From Nocardia arthritidis (lineage in GTDB: Bacteria > Actinomycetota > Actinomycetes > Mycobacteriales > Mycobacteriaceae), in contig NZ_CP046172.1 in NCBI RefSeq assembly GCF_011801145.1, positions 2,604,001-2,668,000 of the forward strand: a stretch of DNA of 64,000 nt, in the 5' to 3' direction. The notes below the pieces were generated by a model. The model had not been told where the DNA came from, did not search any database, and was given only the letters and a program-made list of their open reading frames with translations. The translations under genes and the position numbers were made by a program. How positions within the stretch are numbered: position 1 is the stretch's first letter; every line of letters begins with the position of its first letter. Below are positions 53,808-63,378 of this stretch, piece after piece.

Positions 53808-53842
53808 GTCTGAGGACGGCTACGCCGACAGCGCATATTAGG
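53808..53842 (+). repeat. Dispersed hairpin repeat, partial copy C
   Basis: A shorter, more diverged copy of the element at 53855-53912, with the CTGAGGACGGC and the TTAGGC end conserved and the stem CGGC/GCCG around TAC. It lies 12 bp upstream of copy B. Confidence 0.7.
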
Positions 53843-53854
53843 CGTACCTCCGCC

Positions 53855-53912
53855 TTCGCTCCGGCCATGCGCAGGCTGAGGACGGCTTCGCCGGCAGCGC
53901 CCATTAGGCTGA
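53855..53912 (+). repeat. Dispersed hairpin repeat, copy B (upstream of ndk)
   Basis: 58-bp copy of the element at 23646-23705. Relative to copy A, one base is missing on each side of the hairpin (stem CGGC/GCCG instead of CGGAC/GTCCG), so the pairing is kept. It ends in CATTAGGCTGA, 6 bp before the ndk start. Confidence 0.9.
53905..53910 (+). promoter_or_regulatory. -10 box of ndk inside the repeat
   Basis: TAGGCT ends 7 bp before the ndk GTG. Transcription starting at the usual distance would begin at the GTG, giving a leaderless mRNA. No ribosome site is present at the right place. Confidence 0.5.
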
Positions 53913-53917
53913 GCGCC

Positions 53918-54334
53918 GTGACAGAGCAGACGTTGGTACTCATCAAGCCGGACGGTGTGGCCCGTGGCCTCGTCGGCGAGGTGCTCACCCGGATCGAGCG
54001 CAAGGGCCTGAAGATCGCGGCCCTGGAGCTGAAGAACGTATCCGAGAAACTGGCCGGCGAACACTACGCCGAGCATGCCGAGAAGCCGTTCTTCGGATCC
54101 CTGATCGAATTCATCACCTCCGGCCCGGTCGTCGCGGCCATCCTCGAGGGCCCGCGTGCCATCGCCGCGTTCCGGCAGATCGCCGGCGGCACCGATCCGG
54201 TGGAGAAGGCCGTGCCCGGCAGCATTCGCGGTGATTTCGCCCTGGAAACCCAGTTCAACCTGGTACACGGCTCCGACTCGGCGGATTCGGCCAAGCGCGA
54301 GATCGCGCTGTGGTTCCCGGAGTTCCCCGCGTAG
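53918..54334 (+). CDS. ndk: Nucleoside diphosphate kinase
   Basis: 138 residues starting [20 protein letters not shown], the standard N-terminus. The catalytic His is in [17 protein letters not shown] (about residue 117), and SIRGDFALE precedes it. It transfers the gamma-phosphate between nucleotides through a phospho-His. GTG 53918 is the natural start; longer versions upstream would run into the repeat element. The conserved order DUF4233-ndk-rne is kept, apart from the inserted peptide genes. Confidence 0.97.
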   Translation: MTEQTLVLIKPDGVARGLVGEVLTRIERKGLKIAALELKNVSEKLAGEHYAEHAEKPFFGSLIEFITSGPVVAAILEGPRAIAAFRQIAGGTDPVEKAVPGSIRGDFALETQFNLVHGSDSADSAKREIALWFPEFPA

Positions 54335-54816
54335 TTTCCCCACCGCCGACGCTGCGCGCACCAGGCGCGCCCGAGCCCATGTGGCGCGCGACTCGTCCGA
54401 ACGGACCTACCGGAGTCGCGCGCCAGTGGCAAAGCCTCGGCGCACGGTGTGGGATACTGGCACTGGTTGCTTTCGATGCCGACTGTTCGCGCAGGTACGC
54501 GAGTTGTCGGTGACGTGGCAGCCGGATGACACCGCGGTTCGATGCCGATCATCGCTGCCACGGACGAGCGGCCCGTTACCTCGGGCCCGCAGTTCGCGTC
54601 GGCACGCTGGATGAACGCTCGCCTCGCGGAGTTCAGCCAACAGCCAGGCGCCGCGTGACCAGTTAGCCCGACGACGAAGATAATGGAGATAACCGGGCAC
54701 GCGGGGCGAGACCACTTGACCTCGCGCCAATGGGCGTGAGTCGAATAAGCAGCGCCCCCGCGCTGGCCGCGTCACTCCGTACCGGGAGGGACGCGCCCGG
54801 GGCCCGAGGAGACTTC
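54335..54816. other. Intergenic region ndk-rne (probable long rne leader)
   Basis: 482 bases without a credible gene. A long 5' leader upstream of rne is expected, since rne mRNAs are often autoregulated through their leaders, but I see no conserved structure that I can name. The region has scattered short GC hairpins only. Confidence 0.45.
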
Positions 54817-57800
54817 GTGGCCGATCAAGAGCCGCTGGACACAACAAAACAGGATGCCGAACAATTGCCGGAGCGAATCCGAGTTCATGCACTGGCCAAG
54901 CTGCTTGGTGTAACGAGCAAGCGCATCCTGGCCAAGCTGAGCGAAATGGGTGCCGACGCGCGTAGCGCGCAATCGAATGTGGACCGTGCGGTCGCCGAAT
55001 CGGTGGTCGACGCCTTCGGGCCGAGAGCGGTCGAGGCCGCTCCTGACCCGGTCCCCGAGCAGACCACCGATTCGAATCAGACCGCCGAGCAGCCCACGGA
55101 ACCCGTCGCCGAACCCGTCGTCGAGGTGACCGAAACCACCGAGGCGCAGGCCGAACCGTCGCAGCCGCAGCGGATGCAGCTGTTCACCAGCCCGGTGCAG
55201 GAGGATCCGCACGTCTCCGCGCCGGTCGTCTTCGAATCCGCCGCGGTGCACGTGCCGTTGTTCCTACCGCCGGACGCCGCCGCCGCGGAGGCCGCGCGCA
55301 AACAGCGTCGCGCCGCGCGGGAGGCCCGCCGGGCGGAGGAGCCCGTCGCCGAGGTGGTCGAGGAAGAGCCCGATACCACCACCGCCGATGAGGAATCGGA
55401 TACCGCCGAGCAGTCCGGCGATGCCGACGATCAGCCGCGCCGTCGCAGGCGGGGTCGCCGTGGCCGTGGCCGTGGCAGGGGTGAGCAGCACGCCGAAAGC
55501 GACGAGCAGGACACCGATTCCGACACCGCCCCCGAATGGCAGGAGCCGGAGCGGGCCGGCGAGGAATCCGCCGACGAGTCGAACGAATCCGCCGAATCCA
55601 CCGATGACGGGGATGCCGACGAGGAGGCCGTGCCGGAGGGTGCGAGCCGCCGTCGCCGCCGTCGTCGCCGTCGCAAGGTGGCCGGCGAATCGGGCGAGGC
55701 CGAGCCCGCCGACGACGATCCGCCGAATACCGTTGTGCACGAGCGCGAACCGCGCAACAAGAGCCGTGCCCGCGCCGCGTCCGACGAGGTGCAGGGCATC
55801 ACCGGCTCCACCCGGTTGGAGGCCAAGCGTCAGCGCAGGCGCGACGGCAGGGAGGCCGGTCGCCGCCGCCCGCCGATCCTGACCGAATCGGAATTCCTGG
55901 CCCGCCGCGAGGCGGTCGACCGGGTGATGGTGGTGCGCGAGAAGTCGTTCCCCGGGGCGAACGGGCACGATCATCCGACGACCACCCAGGTCGCGGTGAT
56001 GGAAGACAACGTGCTGGTCGAGCACTTCGTCACCAATACCGGTTCCGCGTCCATGGTCGGCAACGTGTACCTGGGCAAGGTGCAGAACGTGCTGCCGAGC
56101 ATGGAGGCCGCGTTCGTCGATATCGGCCGTGGCCGCAACGGCGTGCTGTACGCGGGCGAGGTGAACTGGGAGGCCGCCGGGCTCGGCGGTAAGGAGCGCA
56201 AGATCGAGCAGGCGCTCAAGCCGGGCGATCAGGTGCTCGTGCAGGTGTCGAAGGATCCGGTCGGCCACAAGGGCGCCCGGCTCACCACCCAGATCAGCCT
56301 CGCGGGCCGCTTCCTGGTCTATGTGCCGGGCGGCACCTCGACCGGTATCAGCCGCAAACTGCCGGACACCGAGCGCAAGCGGCTCAAGGAGATCCTGCGC
56401 GATATCGTCCCCGCCGACGCGGGCGTGATCATCCGCACCGCCTCCGAAGGTGTCAGCGAGGCCGAGCTGGCCCGCGACGTCGAGCGGCTGCAGGCCACCT
56501 GGCGCACCATCGAAAAGGCCGCGGAGGGTAAGGATTCCGGCGGCCCGAAGACGCTGTACGAAGAGCCGGACCTGCTGGTCAAGGTGATTCGCGACCTGTT
56601 CAACGAGGACTTCTCCCGGCTGGTCATCGAGGGTGAGCGGGCCTGGAGCACGGTGGAGAACTACATCCGCACCGTCGCGCCGGACCTGCTGGCCAGGGTG
56701 TCCCGGCACGAGAACAGCGGTATCGACGTCTTCGAGACCTACCGCATCGACGAACAGCTGGCCAAGGCGCTGGATCGCAAGGTGTGGCTGCCGTCGGGCG
56801 GCACCCTGGTGATCGACCGCACCGAGGCCATGACGGTGATCGACGTGAACACCGGCAAGTTCACCGGTTCGGGCGGCAGCAACCTCGAAGAGACGGTCAC
56901 CAGGAACAACCTGGAGGCGGCCGAGGAGATCGTGCGCCAGATGCGGTTGCGCGATATCGGCGGCATGATCGTCGTCGACTTCATCGATATGGTGTTGGAA
57001 TCCAACCGGGATCTGGTGCTGCGCAGATTGACCGAGGCACTCGGTCGCGACCGCACCCGGCATCAGGTGTCCGAGGTGACCTCCCTCGGCCTGGTGCAGA
57101 TGACCCGTAAGAAGCTGGGCACCGGGTTGGTCGAGGCGTTCTCCTCCACCTGTGAGCACTGCCACGGTCGCGGCATCATCGTGCACACCTATCCGGTGGA
57201 GCCGTCGGCGGCCGAGGACAGCGTGGTTCGCACCAAGGAGTCCGGTTCGCGCAGGCGCCGGGGCCGGGACAAGACCGCCCCGGCCGCGCCGCCGGTGGTC
57301 GTCGAGCCTGTGCACGAGGCATCCGAGGAGGATGCGGCGGTCAAGCGGGCGCATCCGGTGGCATTGGCGATGGCGGCCCATCTGGCCGAGGAGGCCGCCG
57401 TCCATGAGGCGGAGTCGGCCGCACAGCATGCGAGCGAGGCGGGCGCCGCCGCGGTGACCGCGGAAATCGCTGCGGCAGAGGCGGTTTCGGCCGTCGCCGA
57501 AGGCGTGGACGCGGCGTCCGCGGCAGCCGAGGCCGAATCGGCGGCCGCCGCTGCGGAGTCGTCCGCGGTTGCGGCGGAAACGGTTGCCGCCGAGGCGGAT
57601 TCGGCTGTCGCCACGGCCGCGGTGGCCGCTCAGGTCGCCGCCGAGGCCGCGGCGGAAGCGGTGACGGCCGAGGTGTCGCCCGCCGCTGACGAGGAAGCGA
57701 AACCGGCTGCCGCTGAAGCGGTTCCGGCCGCCGAACGCAACGGCACGGCCCGCCCGGCGCGCAGGCGCCGGGTCGCCCGGTCGGCCGCCGCGCCCGCGGC

Positions 57801-57957
57801 CGACAGCGCGAGTGCCGTATTCGTGTTGTCCGCCGATCAGCCACCCGCCGCGGTGATCGACTACTCCGACCCGGAGCCGGTCGAGTTGCCGCACCGCGGT
57901 CGGCCGCGGCGGCGAGCCGTCGGGCGTCCGGCCGGCGCGCCGGAGGCAGGCAGCTAG
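54817..57957 (+). CDS. rne: Ribonuclease E/G
   Basis: 1046 residues, GTG 54817 after GAGGAG. Actinobacterial layout: a short IF2-like N-terminal helical domain (RIRVHALAKLLGVTSKRILA, about 20-65), an acidic and Arg-rich disordered part (90-350), an S1 RNA-binding domain (about 405-445, GNVYLGKVQNVLPSMEAAFV), and the DNase-I-like catalytic core with Asp in VIDVNTGKF (about 675) and VVDFIDMV (about 725). The zinc link CEHCHGRG follows (about 778). The C-terminal tail (830-1046) is strongly Ala/Glu-rich and repetitive, a probable degradosome scaffold. It makes the endonucleolytic cuts in mRNA decay and rRNA processing. Confidence 0.97.
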   Translation: MADQEPLDTTKQDAEQLPERIRVHALAKLLGVTSKRILAKLSEMGADARSAQSNVDRAVAESVVDAFGPRAVEAAPDPVPEQTTDSNQTAEQPTEPVAEPVVEVTETTEAQAEPSQPQRMQLFTSPVQEDPHVSAPVVFESAAVHVPLFLPPDAAAAEAARKQRRAAREARRAEEPVAEVVEEEPDTTTADEESDTAEQSGDADDQPRRRRRGRRGRGRGRGEQHAESDEQDTDSDTAPEWQEPERAGEESADESNESAESTDDGDADEEAVPEGASRRRRRRRRRKVAGESGEAEPADDDPPNTVVHEREPRNKSRARAASDEVQGITGSTRLEAKRQRRRDGREAGRRRPPILTESEFLARREAVDRVMVVREKSFPGANGHDHPTTTQVAVMEDNVLVEHFVTNTGSASMVGNVYLGKVQNVLPSMEAAFVDIGRGRNGVLYAGEVNWEAAGLGGKERKIEQALKPGDQVLVQVSKDPVGHKGARLTTQISLAGRFLVYVPGGTSTGISRKLPDTERKRLKEILRDIVPADAGVIIRTASEGVSEAELARDVERLQATWRTIEKAAEGKDSGGPKTLYEEPDLLVKVIRDLFNEDFSRLVIEGERAWSTVENYIRTVAPDLLARVSRHENSGIDVFETYRIDEQLAKALDRKVWLPSGGTLVIDRTEAMTVIDVNTGKFTGSGGSNLEETVTRNNLEAAEEIVRQMRLRDIGGMIVVDFIDMVLESNRDLVLRRLTEALGRDRTRHQVSEVTSLGLVQMTRKKLGTGLVEAFSSTCEHCHGRGIIVHTYPVEPSAAEDSVVRTKESGSRRRRGRDKTAPAAPPVVVEPVHEASEEDAAVKRAHPVALAMAAHLAEEAAVHEAESAAQHASEAGAAAVTAEIAAAEAVSAVAEGVDAASAAAEAESAAAAAESSAVAAETVAAEADSAVATAAVAAQVAAEAAAEAVTAEVSPAADEEAKPAAAEAVPAAERNGTARPARRRRVARSAAAPAADSASAVFVLSADQPPAAVIDYSDPEPVELPHRGRPRRRAVGRPAGAPEAGS

Positions 57958-57978
57958 ATCCTCGGCCGGAAACAGCTC

Positions 57979-58015
57979 GGGTGGTCCCCATCGCGGTCAG
58001 CGGTGGGGACCACCC
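57979..58015 (+). terminator. Hairpin terminator after rne
   Basis: GGGTGGTCCCCA (57979-57990) pairs perfectly over 12 bp with TGGGGACCACCC (58004-58015), 22 bp behind the stop codon. Confidence 0.85.
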
Positions 58016-58083
58016 GCATTTGCGGCACCGGTTCCGGCAGGTGTGTCGAGGTAGCTTTCCGGCCCGAGCGCGGCACCCCGGTT

Positions 58084-58112
58084 TTGTCGCGACGGTGCCC
58101 GTCCTGTAATCT
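58084..58112 (+). promoter_or_regulatory. rplU-rpmA promoter
   Basis: TTGTCG (58084-58089) and TAATCT (58107-58112) with the optimal 17-bp spacer, about 200 bp upstream of rplU. It is the best sigma-A-like promoter in the window. Confidence 0.7.
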
Positions 58113-58316
58113 TGGACAGTCGCTGCCCGGTGACAGCATGTTCTGTCTTCGTGGCCCGGTTCTCGAATTCGCTCGATCCCGAGAGCCACCAGATGCCGAG
58201 GCGGCGGTAAATTACCAGACCAGTCGTGCGGCGGTTTCCGGTGGAATGATCCGGCCGGAAATGTCCGTCGCCAGCAAGTGCCTAGCACTACTTAGAGGAA
58301 GAAGGGCAGCCGACCG

Positions 58317-58628
58317 ATGGCAACGTACGCGATCGTCAAGACCGGCGGAAAGCAGTACAAGGTCGCGGTCGGTGACCTGGTGAAGGTCGAGAAGATCGAG
58401 GGTGAGCCGGGCACCGCGGTGGCGCTGTCCCCGGTGCTGGTGGTCGACGGCGCCCAGCTGACCACCGATGCGGACAAGCTGGCCAAGGTTTCGGTGTCGG
58501 CCGAGATCGTCGACCAGACCAAGGGTCCGAAGATCCGCATCCACAAGTTCAAGAACAAGACCGGCTACCACAAGCGTCAGGGACACCGTCAGAAGCTGAC
58601 GGTCCTGAAGGTCACCGGCATCAAGTAA
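58317..58628 (+). CDS. rplU: 50S ribosomal protein L21
   Basis: 103 residues: [20 protein letters not shown] at the start and [20 protein letters not shown] near the end are the bL21 signature. It binds 23S rRNA and needs L20. ATG 58317. Followed after 31 bp by rpmA; the pair is co-transcribed in nearly all bacteria. Confidence 0.98.
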   Translation: MATYAIVKTGGKQYKVAVGDLVKVEKIEGEPGTAVALSPVLVVDGAQLTTDADKLAKVSVSAEIVDQTKGPKIRIHKFKNKTGYHKRQGHRQKLTVLKVTGIK

Positions 58629-58659
58629 GCGACTTCGAAAGTACGAGGAGACTCGAGCA

Positions 58660-58926
58660 ATGGCACATAAGAAGGGTGCATCCAGCTCCCGGAACGGTCG
58701 CGACTCCAACGCCCAGCGACTCGGCGTCAAGCGGTTCGGTGGCCAGGTCGTCAAGGCGGGCGAAATCCTGGTTCGCCAGCGCGGCACCCACTTCCACCCC
58801 GGCGTGAACGTCGGCCGCGGCGGCGACGACACCCTGTTCGCCCTCGAGGCGGGCGCGGTCGAGTTCGGTTCCAAGCGGGGCCGCAAGACCGTCAACATCG
58901 TCGTCCCGGAGCCGGTCGAGGCCTGA
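58660..58926 (+). CDS. rpmA: 50S ribosomal protein L27
   Basis: 88 residues: [20 protein letters not shown], then [20 protein letters not shown] and [20 protein letters not shown], all characteristic of bL27. The N-terminal tail reaches the peptidyl-transferase centre; here it starts directly AHKKG, with no cleavable extension. ATG 58660 with AGGAG upstream. A terminator follows. Confidence 0.98.
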   Translation: MAHKKGASSSRNGRDSNAQRLGVKRFGGQVVKAGEILVRQRGTHFHPGVNVGRGGDDTLFALEAGAVEFGSKRGRKTVNIVVPEPVEA

Positions 58927-58953
58927 CCGCAGAAGCCACTCCGTAAGACTTAG

Positions 58954-58991
58954 AGCGGGTCAGGGTGCGAAACCCCTGGCCCGCTTTCTTT
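58954..58991 (+). terminator. Terminator between rpmA and obgE
   Basis: AGCGGGTCAGGG (58954-58965) pairs with CCCTGGCCCGCT (58974-58985), one G-T pair included, and TTCTTT follows: a classical intrinsic terminator. obgE is therefore at least partly transcribed by read-through or its own promoter. Confidence 0.9.
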
Positions 58992-59046
58992 GTGCAGATA
59001 ACAAGCCCTGAAGTACGACCACCTCGGAAGGAGGATGATTCGGCGT

Positions 59047-60498
59047 ATGTCCAAGTTCATCGACCGTGTCGTGCTTCACGTGCGCGCCGGAAAGGGCGGC
59101 CACGGATGCGCCTCGGTGCATCGGGAGAAGTTCAAGCCGCTCGGCGGGCCCGACGGCGGTAACGGCGGAAACGGCGGGGATGTGATCCTCGAGGTCGACC
59201 CGAATGTGCACACCCTGCTGGACTTCCACTTCCACCCGCACGCCAAGGCAGGCAACGGCAAACCCGGCGAGGGCGGCAACCGCGACGGCAAGATGGGCGC
59301 CGACCTGCTGCTGAAGGTGCCGGACGGCACGGTCGTGCTGAGTACCGACGGTGAAGTGCTCGTCGATCTGATCGGTGCGGGCAACCGGTTCATCGTGGCC
59401 AAGGGCGGCCGCGGCGGGCTCGGCAACGCGGCACTGGCCTCGAAGGCGCGTAAAGCGCCCGGGTTCGCGCTGCTCGGCGAGGAGGGCGAGGAGCTCGATC
59501 TCGTCCTGGAGCTGAAGTCGGTGGCCGACGTCGGCCTGGTCGGGTTCCCGTCGGCGGGCAAGTCGTCGCTGGTTTCGGTGCTGTCGGCGGCCAAGCCGAA
59601 GATCGCGGACTATCCGTTCACCACGCTGGTGCCGAATCTCGGCGTCGTGGCCAGTGGTGACACCACCTTCACCATTGCCGACGTGCCCGGGCTCATCCCC
59701 GGCGCCAGCGCAGGTCGCGGGCTGGGGCTGGACTTCCTGCGACATCTGGAACGCTGCGCGGTGCTCGCACACGTCGTCGACTGCGCGACGCTGGAACCCG
59801 GCCGGGATCCGGTGTCCGACGTCGACGCGCTGGAGGCCGAACTCGCCGCGTACAAGCCCGCGCTGAACGCCGATGCCGGTCTCGGCGACCTGGCCGATCG
59901 GCCGCGCGTGGTGATCCTGAACAAGACCGATGTGCCCGACGCCGAAGAACTCGCGGAAATGGTTGCCCCCGAGTTCGCCGAGCGCGGCTGGCCGGTCTTC
60001 CAAATCTCCGCCGTGAGCCGGGCCGGCCTGCGGCCCTTGACCTTCGCGCTCGCGGATCTGGTGCGCCGGTATCGCGAGGAACATCCGAAGGCGGCGCCGA
60101 AGCGTCCGGTGATCCGGCCGATCGCGGTGGACGAGACCGGTTTCACGGTGCTCACCGACCCCGAGGAGCCGGGCGGGTTCATCGTGCGCGGCGTGCGCCC
60201 CGAGCGCTGGGTGCGCCAGACCCAGTTCGACAACGACGAAGCCGTCGGCTACCTCGCCGACCGGCTGGCCCGCCTCGGCGTCGAGGATCAACTGGTGAAG
60301 ATGGGCGCCGAGCCCGGCGCACCGGTCACCATCGGCGACGTCACCTTCGAATGGGAGCCGCAGATCTCGGCCGGTATCGATATGGTGCCCACCGGTCGCG
60401 GAACCGACGTCCGTCTCGAGCAGAGCAACCGGACCAGCGCGGCCGAACGCAAACACGCGTCGCGGGTGCGGCGCGGGCTGGTCGACGAGGAGGAATAG
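59047..60498 (+). CDS. obgE: Obg-family GTPase
   Basis: 483 residues from ATG 59047 ([12 protein letters not shown]). The glycine-rich Obg fold (1-155) is clear: [29 protein letters not shown]. The G domain has G1 [10 protein letters not shown] (about 165-174), G3 [11 protein letters not shown]4 NKTD, and the C-terminal OCT domain (about 355-430). It couples nutrient state to ribosome assembly. A GGAAGGAGG lies directly before ATG 59035 and 12 bp before ATG 59047; the latter gives the usual protein N-terminus, the former adds four residues. Confidence 0.97.
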   Translation: MSKFIDRVVLHVRAGKGGHGCASVHREKFKPLGGPDGGNGGNGGDVILEVDPNVHTLLDFHFHPHAKAGNGKPGEGGNRDGKMGADLLLKVPDGTVVLSTDGEVLVDLIGAGNRFIVAKGGRGGLGNAALASKARKAPGFALLGEEGEELDLVLELKSVADVGLVGFPSAGKSSLVSVLSAAKPKIADYPFTTLVPNLGVVASGDTTFTIADVPGLIPGASAGRGLGLDFLRHLERCAVLAHVVDCATLEPGRDPVSDVDALEAELAAYKPALNADAGLGDLADRPRVVILNKTDVPDAEELAEMVAPEFAERGWPVFQISAVSRAGLRPLTFALADLVRRYREEHPKAAPKRPVIRPIAVDETGFTVLTDPEEPGGFIVRGVRPERWVRQTQFDNDEAVGYLADRLARLGVEDQLVKMGAEPGAPVTIGDVTFEWEPQISAGIDMVPTGRGTDVRLEQSNRTSAAERKHASRVRRGLVDEEE

Positions 60499-60500
60499 CA

Positions 60501-61271
60501 GTGGCGGGCTGGACGCCGGGAACCATTGGTGCGCAAGGGCTTTCGGAGGAGCTGCGGAGCCGTCGGCTGGCCAGCGGCTGGGTGCTGCGCGACCATGTCG
60601 CCGCGCCCGTGCGGGCGGTGCTGGAGTCGACCCGTGGTCGCTCCGTGCGCCGGTTCGACCGGGATGCTCGCGCGGTGGACTCGCGGTTTGCCGAACGGCT
60701 GAGCTCGGGTTGGGTTGTGCGTCAGACGGATTCCATTGTGGCGCAGTCTATTCGGCGAGTCGGATCGTCGGGCCTTTCGCGCGCCAAGTTCATTTCAGGC
60801 ATGGATGCGGATGCGGTGGATACCTCCCATGCGATGGATCCCCAGGTATCGGATTCGCGCGGGGTCCGGCGGGGGGCGTTCGGCGATGAGTCGGCCGCCG
60901 CCGGGGCGCAGGCCGATCGACGGTTCGGTGGGTCGCTGGAAGGTTGGCGTGCGGAGTTCGTGACGGGTGCGCCGCTTGCTGGTTCGTCGAGTTTTGGTGA
61001 TGTGCTGGAGGATTCGGTTGCCGCTGCGGCGCAGGCTGGTCGCCGGTTCGGTGGGTCGCCGGAAGGTTGGCGTGCGGAGTTCGTGACGGGTGCGCCGCTT
61101 GCTGGTTCGTCGAGTTCTGGTGATGTGCTGGAGGATTCGGCAGGGGCTGTTGCGCGGGGCCTACTAAATGGTGGGCGCGGAAATGGTTACTTCGACGCGC
61201 CCGGTGGCGGCGTCGCAGGAGGGTTCGGCCGGGATATCTCCGGCGACGAGACAGATTCCGCTGCGGTGTAG
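60501..61271 (+). CDS. Unknown protein with 41-residue tandem repeat, between obgE and proB
   Basis: 256 residues; GTG 60501 is 3 bp behind the obgE stop and has GAGGAGG upstream, so it is firmly part of the operon. Residues 1-95 are Arg/Ser-rich and helical ([20 protein letters not shown]). Residues about 138-220 contain two near-identical 41-residue units ([20 protein letters not shown], then AGSSSxGDVLEDS). The end is Gly-rich. Neither signal peptide nor membrane segment is seen. I do not recognise it. The repeat DNA is less GC3-biased than the flanking genes. Confidence 0.7.
   Translation: MAGWTPGTIGAQGLSEELRSRRLASGWVLRDHVAAPVRAVLESTRGRSVRRFDRDARAVDSRFAERLSSGWVVRQTDSIVAQSIRRVGSSGLSRAKFISGMDADAVDTSHAMDPQVSDSRGVRRGAFGDESAAAGAQADRRFGGSLEGWRAEFVTGAPLAGSSSFGDVLEDSVAAAAQAGRRFGGSPEGWRAEFVTGAPLAGSSSSGDVLEDSAGAVARGLLNGGRGNGYFDAPGGGVAGGFGRDISGDETDSAAV
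60921..61166 (+). repeat. Two tandem 123-bp in-frame repeats
   Basis: The unit beginning CGGTTCGGTGGGTCG recurs after exactly 123 bp (60921 and 61044), almost without differences over about 110 bp. It encodes the 41-residue repeat of the unknown protein. Confidence 0.9.
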
Positions 61272-61279
61272 GGAGTTCG

Positions 61280-62422
61280 GTGGCGATGCGGGCGAATGTG
61301 GTTGGGGCCGAGGCGGATTCGCTGAGTGAAGCGCGGCAGGCGATCGCCTCGGCGCGCAGCGTGGTGGTGAAGATCGGCTCGTCCGCGTTGACCAGCCTGA
61401 AGGGTGGGCTGGACACCGACCGGCTCGATCGGCTCGCCGATGCCGTCGAGGCGCGGATGCGCGCCGGATCCGATGTGGTCGTCGTCTCGTCCGGTGCCAT
61501 CGGCGCCGGGATCGCGCCGCTCGGATTATCCAGCCGCCCAAAGGATCTGGCCACCAAACAGGCGGCGGCCAGCGTCGGGCAGTTGGCCCTCGCCCATGCC
61601 TGGGGCACCTCGTTCGGCCGCTACGGCCGCACCGTCGGACAGGTGCTGCTGAGCGCGGGCGACTTCGCCCGCCGGGAACACCACCGCAACGCCCAGCGCA
61701 CCCTGGACCGGCTCCGCTCGCTCGGCGCCGTCGCCGTGGTGAACGAAAACGACACCGTCGCAACGGAAGAGATCCGATTCGGCGATAACGACCGGCTGGC
61801 CGCCCTCGTCGCGCACTTGGTCGGCGCCGACGCGCTGGTGCTGCTGTCCGATGTCGATGGCCTCTACGACGGCGATCCGCGCAAAGGCGCCGCCAACTTC
61901 ATTCCGGAGGTGCGCGGCACCGCCGACCTGGACGGCGTGATCGCGGGCAACGGCGGCGCGCTCGGCACCGGCGGCATGGCATCCAAATTGTCCGCCGCCC
62001 GGCTGGCCGCCGACGCGGGCGTCCCGGTACTGCTCGCCGCCGCCACCGCGGCCGCGACCGCGCTCACCACCGGCACCGTCGGCACCGCGTTCGCGGCGCG
62101 ACCCACCCGCATGTCCGCCCGCAAATTCTGGGTGCGCCACGCCGCCGACAGCCGCGGCGCGCTGCTCATCGACGACGGCGCGGTGCGGGCCGTCGCAGGC
62201 TGCCGCCGCTCCCTGCTCGCCGCGGGCATCATCGGCCTGCGCGGCAAATTCTCCGGCGGCGACGTCGTCGACCTGATCGCCCCCGACGATCGCATCGTCG
62301 CCCGCGGCGTCGTCGAATACGACAGCACCGAACTGGAAGGCATGCTCGGCCGCTCGACCACCCAACTCCCGGAAAACATGCGCCGCGCGGTAATCCACGC
62401 CGACGACCTCGTCAAGGTCTGA
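61280..62422 (+). CDS. proB: Glutamate 5-kinase
   Basis: 380 residues, first enzyme of proline synthesis (ATP-dependent phosphorylation of glutamate). Amino-acid kinase fold: [72 protein letters not shown]. The C-terminal PUA domain is present (about 290-370, [14 protein letters not shown] ... [11 protein letters not shown]). GTG 61280 follows AGGGAG and lies 8 bp behind the repeat protein gene, so the two are one operon with obgE. Confidence 0.97.
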   Translation: MAMRANVVGAEADSLSEARQAIASARSVVVKIGSSALTSLKGGLDTDRLDRLADAVEARMRAGSDVVVVSSGAIGAGIAPLGLSSRPKDLATKQAAASVGQLALAHAWGTSFGRYGRTVGQVLLSAGDFARREHHRNAQRTLDRLRSLGAVAVVNENDTVATEEIRFGDNDRLAALVAHLVGADALVLLSDVDGLYDGDPRKGAANFIPEVRGTADLDGVIAGNGGALGTGGMASKLSAARLAADAGVPVLLAAATAAATALTTGTVGTAFAARPTRMSARKFWVRHAADSRGALLIDDGAVRAVAGCRRSLLAAGIIGLRGKFSGGDVVDLIAPDDRIVARGVVEYDSTELEGMLGRSTTQLPENMRRAVIHADDLVKV

Positions 62423-62453
62423 ACGCGGGCCGGTCTCGGTTCGCGAAGGTGTC

Positions 62454-62853
62454 GGTGCGTCAGGTGGGTGGTCGCGCCGCTACGACGACGTAATCGCCCC
62501 AGGTAGGCGCTTGGTGCGTTGGTATGTGGTGCGGCGGTTTCCCAGTCCGGCTGCCTCTGTTCCCGCTTAGCCCCCAGTTTCTCGCGCGGCACACCCACGC
62601 CAGTTATCTACGTATCCAAAGCTAAAACTGTGCCGCCGCACCCCTTGTCGAAAGACGCGCCGCGCGACACGCCGCTGGTTTTCGTGGACGGGGTGTGGCA
62701 GTTGCGAACGGGGTGCGGCAGCGGCAACGTGCGCGGAGTGTAGGGCTCGCGCGGTGTGAACGCTACCGCCGAGTACCAACGCACCACGCGCCTACCTGGG
62801 GCGATTACGTCGTCGTAGCGGCGCGACCGCCAACTCAGCGCGCCGATCCCTCC
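62454..62853. mobile_element. MITE-like element 1 with 54-bp inverted repeats
   Basis: The 54-bp arm at 62471-62524 and its reverse complement at 62774-62827 differ at one position only. Homology to element 2 extends about 17 bp left and 25-30 bp right of the arms. Between the arms are about 250 bp with no transposase; the core 62635-62716 is shared with element 2. It looks like a non-autonomous element or a large cruciform-forming repeat. No target-site duplication could be defined. Confidence 0.75.
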
Positions 62854-62901
62854 CAACTGGGGCGGAATCCGGAACGCCGACCACGTAGCAACTTCGGTCG
62901 A

Positions 62902-62925
62902 GTCGTCGTAGCGGTGCGCCCGCCA
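62902..62925. repeat. Solo copy of the MITE-like right end
   Basis: GTCGTCGTAGCGGTGCGCCC plus four bases match the right arm of element 1 (62809-62832) at 22 of 24 positions. No partner arm is near, so it may be the remainder of a third, decayed copy. Confidence 0.65.
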
Positions 62926-63026
62926 GGCCTGCCGAGCCGAAACTCGTGATTCCCACCCAGCATTCGGCGCTCGCGCTGGCCATGGCGTGTGCGGGAAGCC
63001 AATTGCTATGCCGGAATCGGAGTTTC

Positions 63027-63320
63027 GGTGCGCCAGGTAGGTAGTCGCGCCGCTACGACGACTTGATCGCCCCCGGTAGGCGTGTGGTGCGTTGCATGTG
63101 GTGCGGCGGTTTAAATCTGAGCTGCCGCACCCCTTGTCGGAAGACGCGCCGCGCGACACGCCGCTGGTTTTCGTGGACGGGGTGTGGCAGTTGCGAACGG
63201 GGTGTGGGGCTCGCGTGGTGTCGGACCGCTACCGCCCCATGCCAACGCACCACGCGCCTATCTGGGGCGATTACGTCGTCGTAGCGGCGCAACCAACTGT
63301 TCATCGCACCGATTCCTCCG
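63027..63320. mobile_element. MITE-like element 2 (shorter, diverged copy)
   Basis: The left arm starts at 63044 and the right arm ends at 63293; the arms differ at about 6 of 52 positions. Its core (63124-63202) is almost identical to that of element 1, but about 95 bp present in element 1 (62545-62635) are absent. Both elements have the same orientation. Confidence 0.7.
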
Positions 63321-63378
63321 AGCCGCGATGCGAACAGTGGTGCCCGCGAACGTCATTCGTATGCGAGGTGGTTTGCGG

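Larger units (their letters stand above)
57958..58316. other. Intergenic region rne-rplU
   Basis: 359 bases holding the rne terminator, the rplU promoter and a ribosomal leader of about 195 nt (58120-58316). The leader might bind L21 or another regulator; its folding has not been computed. Confidence 0.6.

Noticed and set aside
55264..57894. 876-codon minus-strand frame opposite rne
   Set aside because: Shadow of rne; low-complexity Gly/Arg/His sequence with no domain.
62519..62743. Small protein frame inside MITE-like element 1
   Set aside because: The matching frame in element 2 is conserved only because the DNA core is nearly identical. There is no ribosome site, and the elements differ by a 95-bp indel upstream.
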